A stretch of DNA of 64,000 nucleotides from Alloprevotella sp. Lung230 (GTDB taxonomy: Bacteria; Bacteroidota; Bacteroidia; Bacteroidales; Bacteroidaceae): assembly GCF_014385435.1 (NCBI RefSeq), contig NZ_JACSUD010000006.1, positions 1 to 64,000 on the forward strand, read 5' to 3'. Each line of letters begins with the position of its first letter. Position 1 is the first letter of the stretch. Below are positions 19,148 through 33,637 of the stretch, one piece after another. The notes under the pieces were generated by a model that saw only the letters and a program-made list of their open reading frames with translations, was not told the DNA's origin and ran no database searches. A program made the translations under genes and the position numbers.

Positions 19148-19411
19148 AAGTAGGTCTTCAAAATGAATTGTAGCCATCTTACTCGTAGGATGTTCTCTAC
19201 TTTTAATTTCGAACACCTACATAACAGAAGCGTGTTGTCAAGAAGAAATGAAAAAACAGAAAGCGTGAACCACAGGTCGTGATTCACGCAAACAAAATTA
19301 CACAAAAAGAGGGAGGCAGCCAAACCTACGGACTATTAAGTAGGTACTCAAAAATCAATCGTAGTTATCTTCATCGTAAGATGTTCTCTACTTTTAATTT
19401 CGAACACCTAC
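19148..19411. repeat. Pair of ~73-bp direct repeats flanking a promoter
   Basis: R1 (19148-19220) and R2 (19338-19411) share AAGTAGGT.CTCAAAA and a long identical tail GATGTTCTCTACTTTTAATT followed by TCGAACACCTAC. A third partial copy of the left half lies at about 19113-19147. Between R1 and R2 lies a promoter reading toward the methyltransferase gene. They are probably members of a dispersed repeat. Confidence 0.85.
19263..19324 (-). promoter_or_regulatory. Promoter and leader hairpin of the methyltransferase gene
   Basis: Minus strand: TTTG (complement of 19321-19324), 20 bp, TAATTTTG (complement of 19293-19300). The transcript would start near 19287, almost exactly at a hairpin GCGTGAA ... 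TTCACGC (19263-19289). A 5'-terminal stem-loop of this kind often protects mRNA. Confidence 0.7.
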
Positions 19412-19469
19412 TTATTCCGATGTCCACTCGATGCAGACACCCCCGGAAGAGGCCGTAGGCAGAGGTTCA

Positions 19470-19643
19470 TCAGTCATTAAAATCGCTCCAGAGAGAGCTG
19501 CCGCCGGGTTCGTCCTTTCCATTAGAACAGGCAGGACCGGTAGCGGGATCTTCGCTGATACCGACACTGACGGAGCCGGCCAGAATGCTGCCTTCCATGT
19601 TCATGCGAATGACTTGAACGGTGGGTTTGATGTACATTTTCAT
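19470..19643 (-). CDS. 57-residue peptide of the Bacteroidales 'MKxYIKPxxxVxxM...LAGS' type
   Basis: This frame is short but convincing. It reads MKMYIKPTVQVIRMNMEGS, then ILAGSVSVG, an acidic/Gly-Pro stretch and the C-terminus SSLWSDFND, ending in TGA at 19470-19472. I recall many uncharacterised Bacteroidales peptides with the same plan: a basic start (KKYIKP), a V/I-rich strand, an LAGS-like Ala/Gly-Ser motif, an acidic variable tail, and W-D-x-D/N near the end. It starts 23 bases after the stop of the 1177-aa secreted protein, so it is probably co-transcribed with it. Function unknown. The layout resembles leader-plus-core secreted peptides, which is inference. Confidence 0.75.
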   Translation of the reverse strand: MKMYIKPTVQVIRMNMEGSILAGSVSVGISEDPATGPACSNGKDEPGGSSLWSDFND

Positions 19644-19665
19644 AGAGTTTGTTATTATTTGTTTA

Positions 19666-22600
19666 TTATTTATTTATGACTTTCTTTCCATTACCAAGGT
19701 AGACGCCTCGAGGCTGACCTTCGAGCGAAGTGCCGATGTAGCGGCCGTTGAGGTCGTAGTAGCGCACGGTGCCGTCGCGGTCGGTGGTTTCAATGGTGCG
19801 CAGACCGGTCACACTGCCATCGCCGAAGCGAATGGATAAGGCCTGAGTGGATCCGGAGGTTGAGGTCGTGATGTAGGCTCGATAAGCAGGAATCGCCACG
19901 TCGGCATTGCCGGCCGTCACCTTGTGCCAGATATTGTCGGATTGGAGGATGTAGGCGTTGGCAGCGGCAGCAGCGGCATTTTCCAAACTGTCTACCGTGC
20001 CCACAAAGGTATAACGGCCTATGGTAGTCTTCAAAGCCGTGGCATCAAAGGCTTTTACCTGAATGTCATTGCCCGAACGGGTTCCCAGTTCCTCGAGAAG
20101 GATGTAATAGGGATGATATGCCTCCAACTTACCCGTCACTTCCTTGAATCGGACAGTGGTTTCATCGCCGCCCGAGAGGGTGTAGGCTTTGAATCCCTGG
20201 ATGGGATACTCGAAAGGCAGACACATGGTGAAGCCGTGGTCGGAAATATTGGGGAATGTGCGATCGTCCTCCATTTTGACAGCTGTAAAGTCGATGCCGA
20301 TGGGTAAATACGATTGTTCTGAGAAGTAGAACTTATTGCATACCCACTTGGCCTTTTTCGTGTCATAATAGATATTATTCCCTCGGTTCGTATCGCTTTC
20401 TCTGTACAGGAGCGGACTTTCGCCGAGCTGCTGTGTCCAGTAGCATCGGTCTGTACGGTTGGCTTGCAAGAGTTTGGCCGCTTCACCGTTCTTGATCTGT
20501 TTCTCCGTGAGTTTCGTACCCTCCTGTGGTTGGCCGCAGGGGTTGAGATAGTAGCAGTTTTTGAGCGTGGCATTGGCAGCAAAGGTGTAGCAGCCTTCGT
20601 TGCCGGCGTTGTTCGTACCGACGTAAAGACAGTTGTTCAAGGTGCAGGTGCCGGTTTGGTCACATACAAAGCCGCCCATTGCTTTCTTGGCAGCATCCGT
20701 CATGGCGGTGATGCTGCCTTTGACGATGCAATCGGTGATTGTGAGCCGGGTATCTCGGTCATTAAACAAAACCATACCTGCCGCAGCGCTTTCTTTCACA
20801 TTGTTACGATTCGTGATCATCACATCGGTGGAGCAGCCTGAGAGGGTGGTTTCGCCTAATGCACCGGCAATCAGTCCGGACAAAATGGATTTATCGGAGG
20901 TGAGCTCTCCGATGACATGCAGATTCTTGATGGTGGCATTGCCCACCGATACGAATGGAGCCAAGATCTTGGCATCGCTTTCCCAACGGATAGAGAGTGT
21001 ATGCCCCTCGCCATCGAAGGTGCCCATGTAGGGATGATCCATGTCTCCCACCATTGCGATGTCCGTGTCGAGGTCGATGTCGGCCTTCAGTTTGGCCTTC
21101 AGTTTGCTTTCTCCGCCTTTCACACGATTGCAGAAACGCTTCCAATCGCTCGCATCCTTGATGAGAAGACATTCATCTTTGGGCTGCATCCAACGCAGGG
21201 TGGGATAGTCGTTGTTGACCTGTACCCAAACGTTCTCCATATCCCATCCGAGCGTAGTGGCATAGTGTGCGTAGGACTTGGCCGTGGCTTCGGTTACCTG
21301 CTGGCCGTTCTCGTCATTCGGATTGGTGTAGCGATTGGTGTAGGGGGAGCCGGGAGAACCGTAGAGGGTAGTCGCCAGCGTGTAGTTAGACTTCAAGGAG
21401 CAACCTCTTCCGGAAGTTTGAAGTAATGGATGAGTCCATTTTTGTACGCTAAAGATATGATCGGCTGCCACCATATTATGAGACAGTTGGGTGGGGACAG
21501 CGGTTGCATCTATCAACCCCAAGATACCGGAAGCGTGGAGCTCCTCGTTGTCCACCGTACCTCTGAAGAGGCAGCGTGTGAGAGTCAGTCCGGTACTGGT
21601 GCCCACCAGTCCACCAGCCTGATGTTCGTCCGATACGATTTTGGCCTTGGCCAGACAATCGGAAATGACAGTAGTTGCTTTCGATTCGCCGACGAAAGCA
21701 GCCACATGGTCATGGCCTCTTACGGAAGATTCCATCACGGCACACCGGCTGATCTCGGTGCTGACGGCAGTGCCCACGATGACACTCGTATTATAGGCTG
21801 CTCCGCTGAGCTCTACCCGGGCATCACGGAAACCGAGGTCGTAGATTTTTGCGTTCTCCGTGCGACTGAGGAAAGCCATGTTGTCGCGAGAGCCATGGAG
21901 TTTCATATTCAGAATCCAGTGCCCGTTGCCATTAATTTCTCCACTGAAGGAGGAAGTGCCTTGGGGAATGTTGATGCCGTTGAAATCCGTCCCTTTCAGG
22001 TCAATGTCGGCCATCAGTTTGGCTTTGACGGCATGCTGACCGTTCTCAATCATCTTGCCCCATAGTTTCAGCTGTCGGGCTGTGCTCAGCTCATAAATTC
22101 CCTCGGCATTGAGGGTCATGCTGGAGGGATCGATCTGACCGCAGACGGTGCAGATGCCATCCACATAGGTGTGTGCTCCGGTGGCAGGTACGACATTTGC
22201 TTTTCGGGTTGCCTCGCAGATGGAGCAGGTTTGCACCTCATATCCTTCTGCCACACATGTAGCAGCTACCGTGTTGGTGGTTTTCCATTTGTGGTTGTGC
22301 TTCTCCATGATCTTCAGTGCCAGTTCGCTCATCTGGAAATACACGCCATCTACGCTTTCGGTAACGGTGAAGCGATAGTACTGGTAAGCCGTTTCCGGAG
22401 GGGTTACGGGGAAGAAATAGGGATAGTAGTTCTTGTCCTGCATCACCTTGTCGTCCGTCTTACTGTCGATAGTCGTCCACGTCTGCTGGTCGTTGGAACC
22501 TTCCACCGTCCAGTCCTTGGGATTGCGCTCAGGAAATAAGCGGTTGTCATTACCTGTGGTGAATTGGTAGCCTGTGAGCTGGCAGGCCGACGTGGCTTTC

Positions 22601-23199
22601 ACTACTACTGTCTGGGGAGTCTTTCCCTCCCATTTCTCTCCGGTGTCACCATCCATTGCCTTGGCACTGCCCGACTCCAAAGTCATGCCGAAAGCAGCCG
22701 GCAGCAGCGCAAATTCGGAAAGCTGAAAAAGACGATTTTTCCGATCGTAAGACCGTGTTGAGTTCCTCTTAATCCAGAGCTTAAAGTACTTGTACTTCTG
22801 CTTGCTGTTGCAATACACCGTGTATTCGGTGAAGTTCTTGTCTTCAATGAGGTGATCTTCCTTCTGGTGGTAAATAACGTCCCACTGGGTCTTGTCATTA
22901 CTGCCGAAGATGGTATACTCCCCGGGAACGCGGCCACGGTCGTCAGAGTTGTCATTGGCCGTAGTCATCTTAAAGCCTTGGATGTAAGTGGCTTCGCTGG
23001 CTTCCAGCATCAGATAGCACTTATCCACCTCTTTGTTGGCTCCCTTGCACCATTTGGTGTTGAGATTTCTATCGAAGGCTTTCGCCGAGCCCTCTGCGTC
23101 GGTCCAGTCTGAACCTTCGATAGCGGTGAAAGTGACTTGGCCCATGACACTGATGCTGACCGCTATCAGTGCCATGAAAAAAGTAACTAATCTTTTCAT
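19666..23199 (-). CDS. Large secreted protein with two discoidin-like and GLUG-like regions
   Basis: 1177 residues. A signal peptide covers about 1-20 (MKRLVTFFMALIAVSISVMG). Two F5/8-type-C (discoidin-like) regions lie at about 25-165 and 170-295, each with WTDAEGSAKAFDRNLNTKW or AKAMDGDTGEKWEG followed by YTIFGSND/WTVEGSND. About 300-355 is Cys-rich (CSICEAT, CTVCGQID). About 375-900 repeats LMADIDLKG/LKADIDLDT, GEINGNGHW/GTFDGEGH and GGLVGTSTG, typical of GLUG/beta-helix surface proteins. The C-terminus (YYDLNGRYIG ... RGVYLGNGKKVINK) resembles the short tail of many Bacteroidales exported proteins. It likely binds sugars or matrix at the cell surface; no catalytic domain is seen. The 57-aa peptide gene follows. 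Confidence 0.85.
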   Translation of the reverse strand: MKRLVTFFMALIAVSISVMGQVTFTAIEGSDWTDAEGSAKAFDRNLNTKWCKGANKEVDKCYLMLEASEATYIQGFKMTTANDNSDDRGRVPGEYTIFGSNDKTQWDVIYHQKEDHLIEDKNFTEYTVYCNSKQKYKYFKLWIKRNSTRSYDRKNRLFQLSEFALLPAAFGMTLESGSAKAMDGDTGEKWEGKTPQTVVVKATSACQLTGYQFTTGNDNRLFPERNPKDWTVEGSNDQQTWTTIDSKTDDKVMQDKNYYPYFFPVTPPETAYQYYRFTVTESVDGVYFQMSELALKIMEKHNHKWKTTNTVAATCVAEGYEVQTCSICEATRKANVVPATGAHTYVDGICTVCGQIDPSSMTLNAEGIYELSTARQLKLWGKMIENGQHAVKAKLMADIDLKGTDFNGINIPQGTSSFSGEINGNGHWILNMKLHGSRDNMAFLSRTENAKIYDLGFRDARVELSGAAYNTSVIVGTAVSTEISRCAVMESSVRGHDHVAAFVGESKATTVISDCLAKAKIVSDEHQAGGLVGTSTGLTLTRCLFRGTVDNEELHASGILGLIDATAVPTQLSHNMVAADHIFSVQKWTHPLLQTSGRGCSLKSNYTLATTLYGSPGSPYTNRYTNPNDENGQQVTEATAKSYAHYATTLGWDMENVWVQVNNDYPTLRWMQPKDECLLIKDASDWKRFCNRVKGGESKLKAKLKADIDLDTDIAMVGDMDHPYMGTFDGEGHTLSIRWESDAKILAPFVSVGNATIKNLHVIGELTSDKSILSGLIAGALGETTLSGCSTDVMITNRNNVKESAAAGMVLFNDRDTRLTITDCIVKGSITAMTDAAKKAMGGFVCDQTGTCTLNNCLYVGTNNAGNEGCYTFAANATLKNCYYLNPCGQPQEGTKLTEKQIKNGEAAKLLQANRTDRCYWTQQLGESPLLYRESDTNRGNNIYYDTKKAKWVCNKFYFSEQSYLPIGIDFTAVKMEDDRTFPNISDHGFTMCLPFEYPIQGFKAYTLSGGDETTVRFKEVTGKLEAYHPYYILLEELGTRSGNDIQVKAFDATALKTTIGRYTFVGTVDSLENAAAAAANAYILQSDNIWHKVTAGNADVAIPAYRAYITTSTSGSTQALSIRFGDGSVTGLRTIETTDRDGTVRYYDLNGRYIGTSLEGQPRGVYLGNGKKVINK

Positions 23200-23556
23200 T
23201 TGGTTTTCATTTTGATTGGGATTAAAAATTAGGGGTATTGTTCTTTTTGCACCTCTGAAATCCTTCGTTTCATTTCGTGCGTATTCTCGTGCGTATCGAA
23301 AGGTGTCGCCAGCCCTTCCCTTTATTCATATCTCGTAGGAGTGGGAAAAACGTGAGACAAAAATACGAAGAAAGCAATAAGGTCGTCAAAAATCTTAGGA
23401 AAATCTCCTCGTTTTCAGCAAATTCGCACCCTAAAACCCCTAAAACATTCCCTAAAACACCCAAAAGAAGCCTTGAAAAAGCGAAAACAAATGCTTAACT
23501 TTGCAGTCATGTTGAACCTGTATTGATCCCATCTTAATTTCAACCCAAAAAGAAAC
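23200..23556. promoter_or_regulatory. Divergent promoter region
   Basis: The minus strand toward the secreted protein has TTTG (complement of 23387-23390), 21 bp, TATTTTTG (complement of 23358-23365), leaving a ~150-nt leader. The plus strand toward the LuxR-type regulator has CTTG (23472-23475), 20 bp, TAACTTTG (23496-23503). Between them a short run repeats CCTAAAAC four times (about 23431-23462). No gene is seen. Confidence 0.65.
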
Positions 23557-24627
23557 ATGACCTTCCTTCACACACTCCCTGAAAAGTTTAAATCCTTCCT
23601 ATGGTCACGCTCCGAGAATGCTCTGGGGCGCCACCAAATCATCGTCTATCTCTTGCACTCCGCACTCGTGTTTACGGTCATCACCGCTCAACTCTTGGGC
23701 GGAGGAGGCTCGCAAGAGGTGTTGCCTCGGGTGATGAGCGGCATCCATCTGGGAGCCTGCCTCATTGCCCTCTTGCTCTATCTCAAGCGCCGAATTGCGC
23801 TGCCGGTGGCTTTCTCGATCGTGACGCTCGTAGCACAAGCCACCATCGCGTGCCGCTTTGCCTATTTCGCTGAGACACGCCCTGACCACTTTCTGCAGCT
23901 CATACTGCTCAATCAGGTTACCTCGATTTTGGCAATAGTCTTTCTGGTGATGAGCTTCGTCAAATACACTCCTTTTGTCGTTGCCGCCATCAGCCTCACA
24001 ACTTATGGGAGTGTGGCCAAGTATCTTGGCGAGCCTTCACTCTGGAACGTCTTTATATTCTTTATCCTCGTAGAGGGCTTGCTCTGCCTACTGGGCGAAT
24101 TGCTGCGGCGCAACGTGAGGAATGTACAGACGGAGAACAGCGCACTGCAACATCGTGAGTCGACGCTGATGCGCGCCATCCGGCTCAACCCTGCCGAGGT
24201 GGAGGGCTACCTGCGGATGAGCCGTACTTCTGACCCTACGGAGGAGGATGTGGACCGGCTGTTTGAGATGCTCACCCCGGTGTCCCAACAGAACTTGATC
24301 AATGCGGTGCGCATCCACCTGAAACAGCACTTGATGGACGACTGCGACTTGGAAGAGATCTTCCCCTGCCTCACAAAATCGGAAATCCAAGTGGCTAAAC
24401 TCATCCTGGAAGGCAAGAAGCGCAGCGAAATGGCACTGTTGCTCGGCAAGACGGGCAACAACATTGATGTGGTGCGCACACACATCCGCAACAAACTGGG
24501 TGTGCAAAAGGAGGAGGACTTGCAGCGATTCTTGAAGGAAAGGGTGATGGAGGCGAAAAACAACAAAAGGAGAAAAAGCGAAGGGAAGAAAAAACAAATG
24601 CTTCCCTCCCTTCAAATCCTCTCGTAG
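23557..24627 (+). CDS. Membrane-anchored LuxR-type transcription regulator
   Basis: 356 residues. The N-terminal half has about five or six hydrophobic segments (about 27-47, 57-75, 79-100, 110-130, 134-155, 162-180), so the protein sits in the inner membrane. A helical linker follows. The C-terminal part (about 270-330) is a LuxR/GerE-like helix-turn-helix: LTKSEIQVAKLILEGKKRSE, then LLLGKTGNNIDVVRTHIRNKLGV. The last 25 residues are strongly basic. Similar membrane-bound HTH proteins occur in Bacteroidales near surface-protein genes. It is divergent from the 1177-aa protein and could regulate it, which is inference from position. Confidence 0.82.
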   Translation: MTFLHTLPEKFKSFLWSRSENALGRHQIIVYLLHSALVFTVITAQLLGGGGSQEVLPRVMSGIHLGACLIALLLYLKRRIALPVAFSIVTLVAQATIACRFAYFAETRPDHFLQLILLNQVTSILAIVFLVMSFVKYTPFVVAAISLTTYGSVAKYLGEPSLWNVFIFFILVEGLLCLLGELLRRNVRNVQTENSALQHRESTLMRAIRLNPAEVEGYLRMSRTSDPTEEDVDRLFEMLTPVSQQNLINAVRIHLKQHLMDDCDLEEIFPCLTKSEIQVAKLILEGKKRSEMALLLGKTGNNIDVVRTHIRNKLGVQKEEDLQRFLKERVMEAKNNKRRKSEGKKKQMLPSLQILS

Positions 24628-24912
24628 AGTTCTCTATCGGCAAGAAAAGTCGGAATTAAGTAGACATTCAGTAGACCATCAGTATCCCAACAAAAACAAG
24701 TCCGCCCCTAGAAAAAAGTTACGCTCACCAAAGAGAAACTATAAACCAAGGTTTGAATTACATCAACCAAGGTTTGGTTTATAGATTACTCCTGAACTTT
24801 TCAACTTTTCTTGCTGAAGCAACGAACTTCTTTCGGTAATGGGCCATGTCCATCCAAGTGCACACGTTCCAGATAGAAGCAGAAATCAGCGAGAAAATCT
24901 ATGGTTGGCATT
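24628..24912. other. Intergenic region with a short nested repeat
   Basis: No gene is seen. CTATAAACC (about 24747-24755) and GGTTTATAG (about 24775-24784) form an inverted repeat enclosing two direct copies of AACCAAGGTTT. It might be a regulator site or a weak terminator for the upstream plus-strand gene. Confidence 0.5.
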
Positions 24913-24914
24913 AC

Positions 24915-24956
24915 AAAAAAGAGGCCGCAGCATCAGGTGAATGATGCTACGGCCTC
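24915..24956 (-). terminator. Terminator of the rpoBC operon
   Basis: Minus strand: GAGGCCGTAGCATCA paired with TGATGCTGCGGCCTC (14 of 15 pairs), followed by T6 (complement of 24915-24920), 27 bases after the rpoC stop. Confidence 0.92.
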
Positions 24957-24982
24957 TTGTTGTGTGGCGCTAAAAAGAGAGA

Positions 24983-29248
<4,266 letters not shown>

Positions 29249-29348
29249 AACTTACTTGTATATTGTGTGTAAGAAAGATTCTTGTATAGCTTGCTGCGCA
29301 AAGGTGCGCTTGAGCGGTCAAGCGCCCTTTGCGACAGGGCAAAGCGTG

Positions 29349-32300
29349 TTAGTCGAGCGTGATGCTGAGTCCCAATCCGCGCAACTCGTGCAGAAGCACG
29401 TTGAGTGACTCGGGGATACCGGGCGTAGGCATGGGGTCGCCCTTGACAATGGCCTCGTAGGCTTTGGAACGGCCCGTAACGTCGTCGGACTTGATAGTGA
29501 GGATTTCTTGAAGCACGTGGCTGGCACCGAAGGCTTCGATGGCCCAGACTTCCATTTCTCCGAAACGCTGACCACCAAACTGTGCCTTACCACCGAGAGG
29601 TTGCTGCGTGATGAGAGAGTAAGGACCGATGGAGCGTGCGTGCATCTTGTCTTCCACCATGTGGCCGAGTTTGAGCATGTAGGTCACACCGACGGTGGCC
29701 TTTTGGTCGAACTGTTCGCCCGTAGCGCCATCGTAGAGCTGCGTTGCGCAGTAGCGCGGCAGACCGGCCTTGTCCGTCCACTCACACAAGTCTTCGAGGT
29801 GTGCACCGTCGAAGATGGGGGTGGCAAACTTCACTCCGAGCTTCTGACCGGCATAACCGAGAACGGCTTCAAACACCTGACCGATGTTCATACGCGAAGG
29901 CACACCGAGGGGGTTGAGCACGATGTCGACCGGCGTACCGTCGGCCAAGAAAGGCATATCTTCCTGGCGCACAATCTTCGACACGATACCTTTGTTACCG
30001 TGACGACCGGCCATCTTATCACCCACGCCAATCTTACGTTTCTTGGCAATGTAGACTTTCGCCATCTGGATGATGCCGCTGGGCAGTTCGTCCCCGATGG
30101 TGATGGCAAACTTTTTGCGCTTCAAGACGGCATCCATCTCGTTGTGCTTGCGCAAGTAGTTGATAACGAGGTCGCGTACCAAGTCGTCGATGCGCTCGTC
30201 GCCCGTCCAGTTGCAAAGTTCGAGTGCGGTGAAGTCGAGTGTTTGGAAGAGAGATTTCGAGAATTTCGCTCCCTTGGCAATCACTTCAGCACCGATGTTG
30301 TCTTTCACACCCATCGAAGTAAAGTCTTTGGTGAGTGCTACCAACTTATCGAGCATCATATCTTTGAGTGCTTCGGCTTCCTTTTCAAACTCATCGTCCA
30401 ACTTCTGGAGTTTCAGTTTGTCGGCGTTCTTTTCTGCACGTGAGATTTTGTGCACACGGCTGAAGAGGTGCTTATCAATCACCACACCCGAGAGCGAAGG
30501 ATTGGCTTTGAGCGAAGCGTCCTTGACATCGCCCGCCTTCTCGCCGAAGATAGCGCGGAGCAGTTTTTCTTCGGGAGTGGGGTCGCTTTCGCCCTTCGGA
30601 GTAATTTTACCGATGAGGATGTCGCCCGGCACAACGCGTGCACCGATGCGCACGATACCGTTTTCATCCAAATCGCGAGTAGCTTCTTCCGAAACGTTGG
30701 GAATGTCGTTGGTGAGTACTTCCATTCCGCGCTTCGTTTCGCGCACTTCGAGTGAATACTCATCCACGTGCACCGAAGTGAGGATGTCGTCACGCACCAT
30801 ACGTTCGTTGAGCACGATAGCATCTTCGTAGTTGTAACCCTTCCAAGGCATGTAGGCCACGAGGAGGTTGCGACCCAGAGCCAATTCACCGTTTTCAGTG
30901 GCATAACCTTCGGTAAGAATATCACCGGCCTTGACACGCTGACCCTTGTCGCAGATGGGGCGCAGGTCGATGGTCATGTTTTGATTGGTACGACGGAATT
31001 TGGGGATATTATATTCTACCGTAGCAGAATCAAACGACACAAATTCTTCATCCTCCGTGCGGTCGTAAGTGATGACAATCTTCGTGGCATCAACGTAGTC
31101 GATCACGCCATCGCGTTCGGCCGTAATCATCGTGCGGCTGTCTTCGCAGACCTGCTTTTCAATGCCCGTACCCACGATGGGGGCTTCGGAGCGGATGAGA
31201 GGCACAGCCTGGCGCATCATGTTCGATCCCATCAACGCACGGTGGGCATCGTCGTGTTCAAGGAAGGGAATGAGAGCAGCTGCAATCGACGCAATCTGCT
31301 GGGGAGCTACGTCCATCAAAGCCACTTCCGAGGGAGGTACAACAGGATAGTCGGCTTCCTGACGGCTTTTCACGGTCGTACGGATAAAGGAGCCATCGGG
31401 ATTCAGCGGTGCATTACCCTGACCGATGATTTTGTCTTCTTCTTCCTCAGCACTGAGGTAGACCACATTGTCGTTGTTCAGGTCGGCCTTGTAAATGTCA
31501 TTGCCATTGGCATCCTTCTCACCGCTGTTCTGAATGACGCGGTAGGGCGTTTCGATGAAGCCGAGGTCGTTGATTTTGGCATAAACGCAGAGCGAAGAAA
31601 TCAGACCAATGTTCGGACCTTCCGGGCTTTCAATCGGGCAGAGACGACCATAGTGGGTGTAGTGTACGTCACGCACCTCAAAGCCGGCACGTTCGCGCGA
31701 CAGACCGCCGGGACCCAGTGCCGAAAGGCGGCGCTTGTGGGTCACTTCGGCCAGCGGGTTCGTCTGGTCCATAAACTGCGACAACGCGTTCGTACCGAAG
31801 AAAGAGTTGATGACGCTCGAAATGGTTTTGGCGTTGATCAAATCAGTAGGAGTGAACACTTCGTTGTCACGCACATTCATGCGTTCGCGGATGGTGCGGC
31901 TCATACGTGCCAAACCGATGGAGAACTGGTTGGAAAGCTGCTCGCCCACCGTACGCACACGGCGGTTGGACAAGTGGTCGATGTCGTCCACGGTGGCCTT
32001 TGAGTTGATCAGCTCCACCAGATATTTGATAATCTCAATAATATCTTCACGCGTCAGCACCCGCACATCGGCTTCTGTGTCCAGACCCAACTTCTTGTTG
32101 ATACGATAGCGACCCACTTCGCCCAAGTCATAGCGCTTCTCAGAGAAGAAGAGGTTGTTGATGACTTCGCGAGCACCGGCATCGTCCGCCGGGTCGGCAT
32201 TACGCAGCAAGCGATAGATGTAGAGGACGGCTTCACGCTCCGACTTGGAGGTGTCTTTCTGCAGCGTGTTGAAGATGATGGAATAGTCGCTGCCCGAAGT

Positions 32301-33194
32301 CTCGGCATGGTGGAGGAGCACCAGCTCTACCCCACTCTCCAAGATACTCTGGATATTGTCTTCATCGAGGACGGTTTCGCGTTCCAGTACGACCTCCACA
32401 CGTTCGATGGAGAACACTTCGCCGGTGTCTTCATCGACAAAGTCTTCCGTCCAGGTTTTCACCACATTACCGGCCAACTTACGACCGATGGCCTTTTTCA
32501 AGTTGCTCTTGTTCACCTTGACTTCTTCCGCCAAGTTGAAGAGAGAAAGGATATCCTTATCTTCCTCAAAACCAATGGCACGAAGCAACGTGGTCACGGG
32601 CAACTTCTTCTTACGGTCGATGTAGGCATACATCACGTTGTTGATGTCCGTGGCAAACTCAATCCAGCTTCCCTTGAAAGGAATGATGCGCGCGCTATAC
32701 AGTTGCGTGCCGTTGGCGTGTACGCTCGATCCGAAGAAGACACCGGGCGAGCGGTGCAACTGCGACACGACAACACGTTCAGCACCATTGATGATGAACG
32801 TACCGTTGTCCGTCATGTAAGGGATCGGACCCAAGAACACACTTTGTTCCACCGTCTCAAAATCCTCGTGGTCGGAGTCACTACAAGAAAGTTTCAGTTT
32901 CGCTCTGAGAGGTACACTATACGTCAATCCACGCTCCAGGCACTCTTCGATGCTGTAACGCGGGGCGTCGATATAGTAGTCCAAAAACTCAAGTGTGTAG
33001 CTATTGCGAGAGTCCGTGATGGGGAAGTTCTCGGCAAACACCTTGTAGAGTCCGTCATTCTTACGCAAATTGTAAGGCGTGTCGAGTTGCAGGAACTCGC
33101 GGAACGACTTCAATTGGACATCGAGAAAATCGGGATAAGGCATCGGATTGTGCACCGATGCAAAATTGACTCGGTTGTTGATTACTTGGGACAT
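29349..33194 (-). CDS. rpoB: RNA polymerase subunit beta
   Basis: 1281 residues, the usual Bacteroidota length. It forms the polymerase active site with beta'. The rifampicin-binding region is readable ([20 protein letters not shown], then SALGPGG), with the Asp, His and Ser residues of sensitive enzymes in place. Conserved [11 protein letters not shown], the [17 protein letters not shown] lysine motif and the C-terminal [19 protein letters not shown] are all present. It lies 78 bases after a small membrane-protein gene rather than directly after rplL. Confidence 0.98.
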   Translation of the reverse strand: MSQVINNRVNFASVHNPMPYPDFLDVQLKSFREFLQLDTPYNLRKNDGLYKVFAENFPITDSRNSYTLEFLDYYIDAPRYSIEECLERGLTYSVPLRAKLKLSCSDSDHEDFETVEQSVFLGPIPYMTDNGTFIINGAERVVVSQLHRSPGVFFGSSVHANGTQLYSARIIPFKGSWIEFATDINNVMYAYIDRKKKLPVTTLLRAIGFEEDKDILSLFNLAEEVKVNKSNLKKAIGRKLAGNVVKTWTEDFVDEDTGEVFSIERVEVVLERETVLDEDNIQSILESGVELVLLHHAETSGSDYSIIFNTLQKDTSKSEREAVLYIYRLLRNADPADDAGAREVINNLFFSEKRYDLGEVGRYRINKKLGLDTEADVRVLTREDIIEIIKYLVELINSKATVDDIDHLSNRRVRTVGEQLSNQFSIGLARMSRTIRERMNVRDNEVFTPTDLINAKTISSVINSFFGTNALSQFMDQTNPLAEVTHKRRLSALGPGGLSRERAGFEVRDVHYTHYGRLCPIESPEGPNIGLISSLCVYAKINDLGFIETPYRVIQNSGEKDANGNDIYKADLNNDNVVYLSAEEEEDKIIGQGNAPLNPDGSFIRTTVKSRQEADYPVVPPSEVALMDVAPQQIASIAAALIPFLEHDDAHRALMGSNMMRQAVPLIRSEAPIVGTGIEKQVCEDSRTMITAERDGVIDYVDATKIVITYDRTEDEEFVSFDSATVEYNIPKFRRTNQNMTIDLRPICDKGQRVKAGDILTEGYATENGELALGRNLLVAYMPWKGYNYEDAIVLNERMVRDDILTSVHVDEYSLEVRETKRGMEVLTNDIPNVSEEATRDLDENGIVRIGARVVPGDILIGKITPKGESDPTPEEKLLRAIFGEKAGDVKDASLKANPSLSGVVIDKHLFSRVHKISRAEKNADKLKLQKLDDEFEKEAEALKDMMLDKLVALTKDFTSMGVKDNIGAEVIAKGAKFSKSLFQTLDFTALELCNWTGDERIDDLVRDLVINYLRKHNEMDAVLKRKKFAITIGDELPSGIIQMAKVYIAKKRKIGVGDKMAGRHGNKGIVSKIVRQEDMPFLADGTPVDIVLNPLGVPSRMNIGQVFEAVLGYAGQKLGVKFATPIFDGAHLEDLCEWTDKAGLPRYCATQLYDGATGEQFDQKATVGVTYMLKLGHMVEDKMHARSIGPYSLITQQPLGGKAQFGGQRFGEMEVWAIEAFGASHVLQEILTIKSDDVTGRSKAYEAIVKGDPMPTPGIPESLNVLLHELRGLGLSITLD

Positions 33195-33272
33195 TCGATT
33201 GTCGTTTATTTCTTATTACGTTTTATTCAAGTGCGACCAAAGGCAGGTATCAGCCGCCATTGGCCAAGTGGG

Positions 33273-33536
33273 TTAGCAGTTAAGCACTCCGAACAATAGG
33301 GGAATCATTTCGTGGGTGACAAAACTGAAAACGCGACCAAACATACCTGGAAAGATATGTTTTCCGGTAAAGGTAAGCAACATGCCTATCACGCCTGCCC
33401 ATCCATACTGAGCCGCACCGGGCTGTTTGTTACGCTTTGAAAAATAAAGAATGAAACCCAACAGGGGAAAAAGCAGCGATAAGATGAGCAAAACGAAGCT
33501 CGGCCGCTGTTTTTTCTGTTCAAATTCAGTGTTCAT
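33273..33536 (-). CDS. Small hypothetical membrane protein between rplL and rpoB
   Basis: 87 residues from MNTEFEQKKQRPSF. A charged N-terminal tail is followed by two strongly hydrophobic helices (about 13-31 and 44-62), a hydrophobic C-terminal segment and a short charged KRNKQPG loop. The plan resembles small Bacteroidales membrane proteins such as DUF4190-like ones, but I do not recognise it for certain. It starts 35 bases after the T-tract of a terminator-like hairpin and shares the rpoBC transcript. No such gene is expected in this place in model bacteria. It may be a true gene or a chance frame, but codon use and topology favour a gene. Confidence 0.6.
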   Translation of the reverse strand: MNTEFEQKKQRPSFVLLILSLLFPLLGFILYFSKRNKQPGAAQYGWAGVIGMLLTFTGKHIFPGMFGRVFSFVTHEMIPLLFGVLNC

Positions 33537-33570
33537 AAGCCTTCTTTTTAGAGAGCAGGGAAATAGACGC

Positions 33571-33608
33571 AAAAAGGTTAAGAACCCTCTACCAGAGGAT
33601 TCTTAACC
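33571..33608 (-). terminator. Terminator or attenuator between rplL and rpoB
   Basis: Minus strand: GGTTAAGAA, with an inner CCTCT/AGAGG stem, pairs with TTCTTAACC and is followed by TTTTT (complement of 33571-33575). It lies 29 bases after the rplL stop. This is a well-formed intrinsic terminator inside an essential operon, so partial readthrough is expected. Confidence 0.82.
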
Positions 33609-33637
33609 GACCCTTTTCAGGGAATTATGACGTCGAA

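Noticed and set aside
19141-19323. A 60-codon minus-strand frame upstream of the methyltransferase
   Set aside because: It overlaps the mapped promoter-like region and repeat R1 in a different frame, with no support beyond being open.
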